46,516 nt of DNA from Bacteroidota bacterium (GTDB taxonomy: Bacteria > Bacteroidota > Bacteroidia > Flavobacteriales > Flavobacteriaceae): contig CANHHG010000010.1 of NCBI GenBank assembly GCA_947460615.1, forward strand, positions 1-46,516, given 5' to 3'. The first letter of the stretch is position 1. Each line of letters starts with the position of its first letter. A model generated the notes under the pieces. It was not told where the DNA came from and did not search any database. It was given only the letters and a program-made list of their open reading frames with translations. The position numbers and the translations under genes are program-made. Below, one piece after another: positions 33,929-41,522 of the stretch.

Positions 33929-35419
33929 ATGTCAATCTGGAAGAAAAAATCACTTGAGCTATTATTAAGTGAAGCAACTGAATCTGAGAAAGGATTAAAA
34001 AGAACATTAACAGCTTGGTCCCTAGTAGCACTAGGAATAGGGGCAATAATTGGTGCTGGATTATTTGTGAGAACTGCAACAGCAGCAGCTCAAAATGCGG
34101 GTCCATCAGTAACTTTAGGATTTATTGTAGCTGCTATTGGCTGTGCATTAGCAGGACTTTGTTATGCGGAATTATCTTCTTCTATTCCAATTTCAGGAAG
34201 CGCCTATACATATACTTATGCTACCATGGGAGAGCTATTGGCCTGGATAATTGGTTGGGATTTAATTCTTGAATATGCCGTTGGTGCTGCTACAGTTGGA
34301 ATTGCATGGAGTGAATATCTGAATAATTTACTGGTCAATGTACTCCATACCAGCCCCATTCCATACTCCCTTTCCCACTCCCCGTTTCAACATTTCACGG
34401 ACCCCGTTACTGGAGTGGTCTCAAATGGGATTATTAATTTACCAGCATTTTTTATTGTGGCAATTATTAGTTTATTATTAATAAAAGGTACGCAAGAATC
34501 GGCTTTTGTAAATGGATTAATAGTAATAACAAAAGTGGCTATCGTAATTTTAATAATTGGTTTCGGATGGAATTTTATAAATCCTGCAAATCATACACCC
34601 TACATTCCTGCGGATTCAACTTATACTGACGACCAAGGAATTGGGCATCATTTTGGAGGAATAATGGGAGTTCTAGGTGCGGCTGGAACCGTGTTTTTTG
34701 CTTTCATTGGTTTTGACGCTGTAAGCACTGCAGCTCAAGAAACAAAAAATCCAAAACGCGATATGCCAATAGGGATCTTAGGGTCTTTGGCGGTTTGTAC
34801 TGTTTTATATATACTTTTTGCACACGTATTAACAGGAGTTGCAACAGTGGAAGATTTTAGAACGGGCGGAAAAGAAGCTTCAGTGGCTTTTGCTATTAAT
34901 AAATATATGATTGGCTACGAATGGCTTGCCCAATTTGTGACTGTAGCAATATTAGCAGGATTCTCATCTGTAATTTTAGTAATGTTATTAGGGCAGTCTA
35001 GAGTTTTTTATTCAATGGGGAAAGATGGATTATTGCCAAGTTTCTTCGGGGATTTACATTCTAAATACAAAACTCCTTATAAAGCGAATCTAGTAATTTT
35101 AGTAATTGTAGGTTTATTTGCAGCATTTATTCCAGGCGATATTGTTGGAGACATGACAAGTATTGGAACATTATTTGCCTTTATCTTAGTATGTATTTCT
35201 GTAATTGTATTAAGAAAAACCGAACCAGATTTAAAACGCGAATTCAAAACGCCTTTCGTGCCATTAGTTCCAATTCTTGGAATTATTGTTTGTATGGCAA
35301 TGATATATGGTTTAGGCTGGACGAACTGGCTAAGACTTGGAGTTTGGTTACTTTTAGGACTGGTTTTCTATTTCCTTTACAGCAAAAAAAATAGTAAATT
35401 GAACCATCCAGATAAATAA
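33929..35419 (+). CDS. APC-superfamily amino acid permease
   Basis: The 496-residue inner-membrane protein has about 12 hydrophobic helices. The first helix carries GIGAIIGAGLFVRTA, the substrate-binding unwound segment of APC transporters, and PSVTLGFIVAAIGCALAGLCYAEL-like helices 2-3 follow (family-typical AELSS). A hydrophobic IGFDAVSTAAQE segment lies around residue 265-276. The layout resembles the cationic amino acid transporter (CAT) branch, but the substrate is not fixed by sequence. Genes for tyrosine and tryptophan breakdown follow downstream, which suggests but does not show aromatic amino acid uptake. It has its own terminator. Confidence 0.88.
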   Translation: MSIWKKKSLELLLSEATESEKGLKRTLTAWSLVALGIGAIIGAGLFVRTATAAAQNAGPSVTLGFIVAAIGCALAGLCYAELSSSIPISGSAYTYTYATMGELLAWIIGWDLILEYAVGAATVGIAWSEYLNNLLVNVLHTSPIPYSLSHSPFQHFTDPVTGVVSNGIINLPAFFIVAIISLLLIKGTQESAFVNGLIVITKVAIVILIIGFGWNFINPANHTPYIPADSTYTDDQGIGHHFGGIMGVLGAAGTVFFAFIGFDAVSTAAQETKNPKRDMPIGILGSLAVCTVLYILFAHVLTGVATVEDFRTGGKEASVAFAINKYMIGYEWLAQFVTVAILAGFSSVILVMLLGQSRVFYSMGKDGLLPSFFGDLHSKYKTPYKANLVILVIVGLFAAFIPGDIVGDMTSIGTLFAFILVCISVIVLRKTEPDLKREFKTPFVPLVPILGIIVCMAMIYGLGWTNWLRLGVWLLLGLVFYFLYSKKNSKLNHPDK

Positions 35420-35440
35420 TCAGGAACCATAAATTATAAA

Positions 35441-35483
35441 AAAAGGCACTAAAGACATATTTCTTTTGTGCCTTTTCTTTTTT
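35441..35483 (+). terminator. Terminator after the permease gene
   Basis: AAAAGGCAC (35441-35449) pairs perfectly with GTGCCTTTT (35468-35476). After one T-T mismatch the helix continues with AAAGA (35451-35455) and TCTTT (35462-35466). A C and a run of T follow, closing the permease transcript. Confidence 0.88.
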
Positions 35484-35538
35484 ATAAATATTTCGCAATA
35501 ATTAGGGCTTAAAATTAATTTTTTACGATATTTGTTAC

Positions 35539-35604
35539 ATGAAATCAACCTGGATTGGATTATTAGATTATTTGAAATTTCTCATCAAGAGAAATCCAGA
35601 ATGA
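35539..35604 (+). promoter_or_regulatory. Structured leader with a 21-codon open frame upstream of hmgA
   Basis: An ATG at 35539 opens a 21-codon frame (MKSTWIGLLDYL at its start) ending in TGA at 35602-35604. Inside it a hairpin forms (ATTTCTC at 35577-35583 with GAGAAAT at 35589-35595), extended below by CTGG (35550-35553) with CCAG (35596-35599). It lies 73 bases before hmgA. It could be a coding leader or a chance structure. Confidence 0.25.
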
Positions 35605-35676
35605 TTTTATATCTTTTTGATTAAATAAATAATTGAAGTTAACTAACTTTATTCTTAAACTTTAAACAATAAAAAG

Positions 35677-36834
35677 ATGCCAATATATCATAAACTCGGC
35701 GAGTTTCCCCAAAAAAGACATACCCAATTTGAAAATCCTAAAGGAGGATTTTATTACGAACAATTATTTGGAACAGAAGGATTTCATGGACATTCGTCAC
35801 TTTCCTATCATGTTCACAGACCAACACAGGTAAAAGAAATTCTAAAATCGTATTCAGTTGAACCAAAAATTGCAATTGGTAAAAACATTAAAGCGTTATT
35901 ACTAAAAGGCTTCGAAGTAAAACCTGAAGACGATTTTTTAGAGAGTAGAAAGCCAATGTTAGTAAACAAAGATTGCACCATAGGATTGGCTGCCCCTAGA
36001 ATTTCTCTTCGTAACTATTTCTATAAAAATGCCGATGCCGATGAAATGATTTTCATCCATAAAGGAAAAGGAAAATTAAGAACCATGTTAGGAAATATCC
36101 CATTTGAATATGGTGATTATTTAATTATTCCAAGAGGGGTTATTTATCAAATAGATTTCGAGACTTCAGAAAACCGATTATTTTATGTAGAATCTTTCAC
36201 CCCTTTCTACACTCCAAAAAGATATAAAAATGAATCAGGGCAACACCTTGAACACTCCCCATTTTGCGAACGTGATTTAATTTTGCCGAACGAATTGGAG
36301 ACCTATGACGAAAAAGGAGATTTCCTAATCAAAATTAAAAAAGAAGGAATAATTCACGAAATAGTGTATGCTACTCATCCTTTTGATGTGATAGGCTGGG
36401 ATGGATATAATTTCCCTTACGGATTTAGCATCCATAATTTTGAACCTATTACAGGAAGAGTGCACCAACCGCCACCTGTACATCAAACATTTGAAACCGC
36501 CACTTTTGTAGTGTGTTCTTTCGTTCCTAGATTGTACGATTATCATCCAAAATCTATTCCAGCACCTTACAATCATAGTAATATTGACAGTGATGAGGTT
36601 ATTTATTATGTAGATGGTGATTTTATGAGCCGAAATAATATCGAGCAGGGGCATATTACATTACACCCAAAAGGAATTCCTCACGGACCAGCACCCGGAG
36701 CAATGGAAAGAAGTATTGGCCAAACGGTGACCGAAGAATTAGCCGTTATGGTGGATACTTTCCGACCATTAATGGTAACTGAAGCGGCAATGGGAATTGA
36801 TGATGGCGCTTACTATAAATCTTGGATAGAATAA
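35677..36834 (+). CDS. hmgA: Homogentisate 1,2-dioxygenase
   Basis: The 385-residue cupin-fold enzyme opens the ring of homogentisate to maleylacetoacetate in tyrosine degradation. Motifs I recognise are the start PIYHKLGEFPQKRH, GFHGHSSLSYH (35-45), DVIGWDGYNFPYGF and RVHQPPPVHQTFE. Candidate Fe(II) ligands are His300 and Glu307 in NHSNIDSDEV and His336 in IPHGPAPG. The protein is shorter than the 430-450 residues of the proteobacterial and human enzymes; the His-Glu spacing is one residue longer than I recall for those. The gene for the enzyme that makes its substrate, hppD, lies immediately downstream, which supports the call. Confidence 0.88.
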   Translation: MPIYHKLGEFPQKRHTQFENPKGGFYYEQLFGTEGFHGHSSLSYHVHRPTQVKEILKSYSVEPKIAIGKNIKALLLKGFEVKPEDDFLESRKPMLVNKDCTIGLAAPRISLRNYFYKNADADEMIFIHKGKGKLRTMLGNIPFEYGDYLIIPRGVIYQIDFETSENRLFYVESFTPFYTPKRYKNESGQHLEHSPFCERDLILPNELETYDEKGDFLIKIKKEGIIHEIVYATHPFDVIGWDGYNFPYGFSIHNFEPITGRVHQPPPVHQTFETATFVVCSFVPRLYDYHPKSIPAPYNHSNIDSDEVIYYVDGDFMSRNNIEQGHITLHPKGIPHGPAPGAMERSIGQTVTEELAVMVDTFRPLMVTEAAMGIDDGAYYKSWIE

Positions 36835-36836
36835 TT

Positions 36837-36922
36837 AGGAGCTTTTTCCTGCTATTCGTTGCAATCCCTATTATAATTCGTACCTCACAAAATAGGGGAT
36901 TTCCACTGCTATCAGGGCTAGG
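36837..36922 (+). repeat. Palindromic intergenic repeat-like element, hmgA-hppD spacer
   Basis: AATCCCTATT (36863-36872) pairs with AATAGGGGATT (36891-36901) with one bulged G, and outside it CCTG (36848-36851) pairs with CAGG (36913-36916). CTGCTAT occurs in both arms as a direct repeat. The form, GGAGCTTTTTCC at one end and ATCAGGGCTAGG at the other, resembles a dispersed intergenic repeat I have seen in Flavobacterium genomes, though only one copy is in this window. Confidence 0.5.
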
Positions 36923-36993
36923 GTTTCCGACATAAAACATATAACAAACGGATTTAATAAATTATAAACAAAACTCAGATACCCAGAAGAGTT

Positions 36994-37010
36994 CCTTCCC
37001 TTTGGGGAGG
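36994..37010 (+). repeat. Short GC-rich hairpin element upstream of hppD
   Basis: CCTTCCC (36994-37000) pairs with GGGGAGG (37004-37010) around a TTT loop with one G-T pair, followed by TTAGGTGGGAT. It is strikingly GC-rich for this genome and ends 16 bases before the hppD ATG, so it would lie in the hppD leader. It may be a second dispersed repeat. Confidence 0.5.
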
Positions 37011-37026
37011 TTAGGTGGGATATAAA

Positions 37027-38190
37027 ATGTCAACAAAAGATGTAAAATCTGTAGAATACGGATTAGAAAAAATATTTGAAGGAGCACAAGATTTCCTGCC
37101 ATTACTAGGAACAGACTATGTAGAGCTCTATGTAGGAAATGCAAAACAATCGGCACATTACTATAAAACTGCTTTTGGATACCAATCCTTGGCCTATGCA
37201 GGATTAGAAACAGGAGTTCGAGACAGAACTTCTTATGTCCTTAAACAAGACAAAATCAGATTGGTTTTAACCACCCCATTAACCCAAGATTCTCCAATAA
37301 ATGACCATTTAAATAAACATGGAGACGGAGTAAAAATAGTTGCTCTTTGGGTTGAAGACGCGACTAGCGCTTATCAAGAAACCATGAAAAGAGGGGCTGT
37401 TTCCTTCATGGAACCAACAGTTGAAAAAGATGAATTTGGAGAAGTAGTACGTTCTGGAATCTATACCTATGGAGAAACCGTACACCTATTTGTAGAAAGA
37501 AAAAACTACAATGGAATTTTCTTGCCAGGCTATAAAGAATGGAAATCGGATTACAACCCAGAAGCAGTAGGGTTAAAATACATCGATCACATGGTGGGAA
37601 ATGTGGGATGGAACGAAATGAATACTTGGGTAAAATTCTATGAAGACGTTATGGGATTTGTAAATTTCTTGTCGTTTGATGACAAACAAATTCACACCGA
37701 ATATTCGGCTTTAATGAGTAAAGTAATGTCTAACGGAAACGGACGCATTAAATTTCCGATCAATGAGCCTGCAGAAGGGAAAAAACGTTCCCAAATAGAA
37801 GAATATCTTGATTTTTATGGCGGTCCAGGGGTACAGCACATTGCAATTGCTACTGATGATATTATCAAAACGGTATCTCAATTGAAAGCGCGCGGAGTTG
37901 AATTTTTATCAGCACCACCATCGGCCTATTACCAAGCAATCCCCGAGAGATTAGGAGTTCACATGAACATGATGAAAGAGGACTTAAACGCAATTGAAAA
38001 ATTAGCCATTATGGTTGATGCCGATGAAGATGGGTATTTATTACAAATTTTTACCAAACCAGTTCAAGATAGACCAACTTTATTTTTCGAAATCATTCAA
38101 AGAATGGGTGCCAAGGGTTTTGGAGCTGGAAATTTCAAAGCGCTTTTTGAATCAATCGAGCGGGAACAATCATTAAGAGGAACATTATAA
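37027..38190 (+). CDS. hppD: 4-hydroxyphenylpyruvate dioxygenase
   Basis: The 387-residue enzyme converts 4-hydroxyphenylpyruvate to homogentisate. It has two vicinal-oxygen-chelate domains, the second active. Fe(II) ligands are His188 in YIDHMVGNV, His271 in GVQHIAIATDD and Glu355 in LFFEIIQR. The closing GFGAGNFKALFESIEREQ is a family signature. The ATG at 37027 is used; a GTG at 37015 would add four residues inside the hairpin-linked leader and has no support. It is in the same direction as hmgA, 192 bases apart, with the gap holding two palindromic elements. Confidence 0.96.
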   Translation: MSTKDVKSVEYGLEKIFEGAQDFLPLLGTDYVELYVGNAKQSAHYYKTAFGYQSLAYAGLETGVRDRTSYVLKQDKIRLVLTTPLTQDSPINDHLNKHGDGVKIVALWVEDATSAYQETMKRGAVSFMEPTVEKDEFGEVVRSGIYTYGETVHLFVERKNYNGIFLPGYKEWKSDYNPEAVGLKYIDHMVGNVGWNEMNTWVKFYEDVMGFVNFLSFDDKQIHTEYSALMSKVMSNGNGRIKFPINEPAEGKKRSQIEEYLDFYGGPGVQHIAIATDDIIKTVSQLKARGVEFLSAPPSAYYQAIPERLGVHMNMMKEDLNAIEKLAIMVDADEDGYLLQIFTKPVQDRPTLFFEIIQRMGAKGFGAGNFKALFESIEREQSLRGTL

Positions 38191-38301
38191 AAAATATTGA
38201 TTTTCTTAAATTTTTCATAAAGAAATCGACCCAAAGAGAATTATCTTTGCAAAATAAATGTTAAAGTTCATTTTTTGCTAATTATAATTCAACATTTTGA
38301 A

Positions 38302-38309
38302 TATCTTTG
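38302..38309 (+). promoter_or_regulatory. -7 promoter box ahead of the candidate small RNA
   Basis: TATCTTTG matches TAnnTTTG. A TTG at 38275-38277 gives a 24-base spacer, one base over the usual range. A second exact box (TATCTTTG at 38242-38249) lies 60 bases upstream, with no TTG in range. Neither is followed closely by an open reading frame. Confidence 0.5.
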
Positions 38310-38310
38310 T

Positions 38311-38420
38311 ACTCAGAAATAAGGAGTGGTTTCCTTGTTTTTGTATAAATTTTCATAATTTATAATTTTTTGGTTGGTTAATAGCATAAAAACTCAGTCA
38401 TTTTTTGATTGAGTTTTTTT
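38311..38420 (+). ncRNA. Candidate structured small RNA with intrinsic terminator
   Basis: Directly after a promoter box come three hairpins: AAGGAG/TTCCTT (38321-38336, loop TGGT); a perfect 8-bp TATAAATT/AATTTATA (38344-38364, loop TTCAT); and a 10-bp AACTCAGTCA/TGATTGAGTT with one G-T pair (38391-38415), followed by seven T (38414-38420), a good terminator. No credible reading frame crosses it. ACTCAG occurs at both ends (38311-38316, 38392-38397). The next gene has its own promoter overlapping the terminator, so this looks like a separate RNA of about 100 bases. An attenuator or the far end of the hppD transcript are the alternatives. I cannot assign a known RNA family. Confidence 0.5.
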
Positions 38421-38436
38421 GTTTTTATTACATTTG
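38405..38436 (+). promoter_or_regulatory. Promoter of the DUF3108-kynA-M23 gene run
   Basis: TTG (38405-38407) and TACATTTG (38429-38436) are 21 bases apart, an exact match to the Flavobacterium consensus at both boxes. The ATG at 38479 follows 42 bases later. This also rules out the in-frame ATG at 38419, which would sit inside the promoter. Confidence 0.7.
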
Positions 38437-38478
38437 GAACAAATATTGTACAGGCAATTAAAAATTATATCCTTTACT

Positions 38479-39252
38479 ATGAAAAAATTAGCCATCTTCC
38501 TACTATTTCCCCTCTTAATCAGTTTTGATTCGCAACGTGAAGACGCATTTCAAACCGGTGAATGGTTTAAATTCAGAGTTCACTATGGATTAATTAATGC
38601 AGGATATGCTACTCTAGAAGTTCAAGATGGAGTAATAAATAACAAAAAAGTGTATCATGTAATTGGAAAAGGATATTCTACAGGAATGTCAAGATTCTTT
38701 TTTAAAGTAGACGATCTATATGAAAGCTATTTTGATAAAGTGACAGGAAATCCCTATAAATACGTTAGAAAAATCGATGAAGGTGGTTATACTAAAAACC
38801 AAGAAGGATTTTTTAATCAAGCCTCAGATCGGGTTTTAGTTAAGGATTATGAAAATAAAACAGAAAAAACATTTGTAATCCCAAACAATACCCAAGATAT
38901 AGTATCGACTTTTTATTATTTGAGAAATTATCCTACCATAAATAAATTAAAAGTAGGGGAATCAGTTTCCATTGATATGTTCTTTGATGAGGAAACTACA
39001 AAATTTAAACTTAAATTTATAGGCCGAGAAGATCTCAAGACCAAATTTGGAGTCATTCCAACTATGATTTTTCGCCCTTTGGTTCAATCTGGGAGAGTAT
39101 TTAAAGAACAAGAAGCACTTACCGTTTGGATTTCAGATGACGACAATAAAATTCCGGTTAGAATTCAAGCGAGTTTAACCGTTGGTTCTATTAAAGCAGA
39201 TTTAGATGGCTTTAAAGGATTGAAAAATTCCTTCACAATTAAAGTAAAATAA
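38479..39252 (+). CDS. DUF3108 domain protein, exported
   Basis: The 257-residue product has a short signal peptide (MKKLAIFLLFPLLISFDS) and a beta-rich body with blocks typical of DUF3108: GEWFKFRVHYGLINAGYATLE near the start, GKGYSTGMSRFFFKVDDLYESY, NTQDIVSTFYYLRN and PVRIQASL at the end. The family is periplasmic or outer-membrane linked in Bacteroidetes; I know of no established function. I start at 38479, not at the ATG at 38419, because that lies in the promoter and would hide the signal peptide. The kynA ATG follows its stop with a one-base gap. Confidence 0.85.
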   Translation: MKKLAIFLLFPLLISFDSQREDAFQTGEWFKFRVHYGLINAGYATLEVQDGVINNKKVYHVIGKGYSTGMSRFFFKVDDLYESYFDKVTGNPYKYVRKIDEGGYTKNQEGFFNQASDRVLVKDYENKTEKTFVIPNNTQDIVSTFYYLRNYPTINKLKVGESVSIDMFFDEETTKFKLKFIGREDLKTKFGVIPTMIFRPLVQSGRVFKEQEALTVWISDDDNKIPVRIQASLTVGSIKADLDGFKGLKNSFTIKVK

Positions 39253-39253
39253 A

Positions 39254-40189
39254 ATGGAAAACCACAATATATCTGACGAAATTCTTCATAAATTGGAAGA
39301 TAAATTTCAAAAGATCAACCAAAAAACAGAAACCCACCTAGAAGGATTACTTTGGTCGAAACCCATAACCTATTGGGATTATATTCAAACCGACGCCCTT
39401 TTAAATTTGCAAGTTCAACGAACGACTCTACCCGATGAAATGGTGTTTATCATGTACCACCAAGTAAATGAATTGTTGTTTAAAATGATATTGTGGGAAA
39501 TCGAGCAAATTTCAAAAAGCGATCATTTAGAAACGTCATTTTTCACAGAGAGATTAATGAGAATAAGTCGTTATTTCGATATGCTTACCACTTCTTTTGA
39601 CATTATGGGAGATGGAATGGAAGTAGATCAATACATGAAATTCAGAAACACATTAACACCTGCAAGTGGTTTTCAAAGCGCCCAATATCGCTTAATTGAG
39701 TTTGCCTCAACGGATTTAATCAACTTAATAGATTATCGATTTAGAGCTACAATTGATAGGAATACTTCCTACGAACACGCCTTAGAACATTTGTATTGGC
39801 AAGCTGGCGGGAAAGACCATGAAACCGGAGAAAAGTCGTACCTAATTTTAGAATTTGAAAGAAAATATAAGGCGCAATTTATTCGTCATATGGAAGAATA
39901 CAATACCATTAATTTATGGCAGAAATTCAAACAATTGCCTGAAACCGATCAAAAGAATCCTGAATTAGTAAAAGCAATGCGTCATTATGATCACACGGTT
40001 AATATTACGTGGGTAATGGGACATTTAAATGCAGCCAGAAAATACATCGAATCAAGTGGCAAAGGGAATGGTGAAGCAACAGGAGGAAGTGATTGGAAGA
40101 AATACATGCACCCAAAGTACCAAAGAAGAATATTTTTCCCTGAGTTATGGAGCGAAGAAGAATTGCAAAATTGGGGCGCAGAAAATTAA
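39254..40189 (+). CDS. kynA: Tryptophan 2,3-dioxygenase
   Basis: The 311-residue helical heme enzyme oxidises L-tryptophan to N-formylkynurenine, the first step of the kynurenine path. Family blocks seen are TYWDYIQTDALLNLQ (39-53), MYHQVNELLFKMILWE (67-82), and RNTLTPASGFQSAQYR (131-146), which lines the substrate pocket. The heme-ligand His is probably His257 in WVMGHLNAARKYI, followed by the ATGGSDWKKYM loop at 275-285. The stop of the DUF3108 gene is one base upstream, so translation is likely coupled. No other kynurenine gene lies in the window. Confidence 0.93.
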   Translation: MENHNISDEILHKLEDKFQKINQKTETHLEGLLWSKPITYWDYIQTDALLNLQVQRTTLPDEMVFIMYHQVNELLFKMILWEIEQISKSDHLETSFFTERLMRISRYFDMLTTSFDIMGDGMEVDQYMKFRNTLTPASGFQSAQYRLIEFASTDLINLIDYRFRATIDRNTSYEHALEHLYWQAGGKDHETGEKSYLILEFERKYKAQFIRHMEEYNTINLWQKFKQLPETDQKNPELVKAMRHYDHTVNITWVMGHLNAARKYIESSGKGNGEATGGSDWKKYMHPKYQRRIFFPELWSEEELQNWGAEN

Positions 40190-40204
40190 TATAATATATC
40201 CGAG

Positions 40205-41428
40205 TTGAAAAAAATTGGTCTCCTACTATTATTGATCATTTCATTATTTTCCTGTAATAAATCGGAAAAGAGGAAAGCATTACCCAAAGATCCTATTGTG
40301 GTGGCTTTTGGATTCGTGCTTAATCATTTTGATGTAGTTCAAGATACCATTCACGACGGAGATACCTTTGGAAGTATTTTAGAAAAACAAAATTTAGGAA
40401 ATCTAAAAGTGTATGACATCGTAGAAAAAGTAAAAGATACTTTTGATGTTCGAAAGATGAGAATAGATAAGCCTTATACTATTCTTAGATCCAAAGGAAA
40501 ATCAAAAAAAATCCGTGCTTTTATCTACCAACCGGACCGATTGAGTTATTATGTAATTGACTTCAAAGAGGGTATCAAAGTCTTCAAACATATAGAGCCG
40601 GTTACTATTCGAAGAAGAACTATTGCCGGAAAACTTGATGGATCATTATCAGAAACATTAGTTAAAAAGGGAGTGGATGGGGCATTAGCCGTATCAATAT
40701 CTAAAGTCTATGCTTGGTCTATTGATTTTTTTAAATTAAAAAAAGGGGATAAATTCGCTGTCACTTTCACTGAACGCTATATAAATGACACGATTTATGA
40801 TGGCGTGGATAGTTTAAAATGCTCCTTTTTTGAATACAAAGGCAAATTAATTTATGCCTTTCCTTTTTCTCAAGACATTAATTCTAGTAAACAGGAGTAT
40901 TTTGATGAAGAGGGCAAAACGCTCAAGAACTTTTTCTTAAAAGCCCCTCTGAAATTTGTAAATATCACTTCGCGGTATTCTAAAAATAGATTTCATCCGG
41001 TGCAGCAAATTTGGAAAGCTCATAAAGGAACCGATTATGCAGCGCCACAGGGCTCGCCGATTATGACCACTGCTTCAGGAATTGTTGAACAAACAGGCTT
41101 CACGGCCGGAAACGGAAATTTTGTTAAAGTAAAACACAACAGTACCTATTCGACTCAATATTTACACATGTCAAAAATTATCGCGCGCCGGGGCCAAAGG
41201 GTAAACCAAGGCGATATAATAGGGAAAGTAGGAAGTACAGGTCTCGCAACTGGACCTCACGTGTGTTATCGATTTTGGAAAAACGGTGTGCAAGTGGACG
41301 CTTTACGGTTAAAATTACCTAACTCAGAGCCAATGAGTAAAAACAACTTACCTCGTTTTATCGAACAAATGACTCCCTTAAAAAAAGAATTGGACCGGGT
41401 TGCCGCTATCGAATTCAAGAAAAAGTAA
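40205..41428 (+). CDS. M23-family peptidase, predicted lipoprotein
   Basis: The 407-residue product begins at TTG (40205), which is required to keep the lipoprotein signal MKKIGLLLLLIISLFSC with lipobox Cys17. The C-terminal LytM domain (about 260-370) has HKGTD with zinc ligands His273 and Asp277, and the general-base His321 in QYLHMS. The last motif, normally HLHYE or HxH, reads PHVCYRFWKNG: His352 is present, but the third zinc ligand is Cys354. Such enzymes cut peptidoglycan cross-links; a Cys ligand may keep zinc, or the protein may be a scaffold without activity. It is 15 bases downstream of kynA, so probably in the same transcript. Confidence 0.88.
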   Translation: MKKIGLLLLLIISLFSCNKSEKRKALPKDPIVVAFGFVLNHFDVVQDTIHDGDTFGSILEKQNLGNLKVYDIVEKVKDTFDVRKMRIDKPYTILRSKGKSKKIRAFIYQPDRLSYYVIDFKEGIKVFKHIEPVTIRRRTIAGKLDGSLSETLVKKGVDGALAVSISKVYAWSIDFFKLKKGDKFAVTFTERYINDTIYDGVDSLKCSFFEYKGKLIYAFPFSQDINSSKQEYFDEEGKTLKNFFLKAPLKFVNITSRYSKNRFHPVQQIWKAHKGTDYAAPQGSPIMTTASGIVEQTGFTAGNGNFVKVKHNSTYSTQYLHMSKIIARRGQRVNQGDIIGKVGSTGLATGPHVCYRFWKNGVQVDALRLKLPNSEPMSKNNLPRFIEQMTPLKKELDRVAAIEFKKK

Positions 41429-41479
41429 TCCCTTTTTCTAGATAAAATTTCTTCACAATTACTTTACAAACATTATTTG

Positions 41480-41487
41480 TAAATTTG
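41480..41487 (+). promoter_or_regulatory. -7 promoter box for pgi
   Basis: TAAATTTG matches TAnnTTTG, 35 bases before the pgi ATG. No TTG stands at the normal spacing upstream. Confidence 0.4.
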
Positions 41488-41522
41488 CAATTAAAAATTA
41501 TATATAACTAAGACTTCTAATA

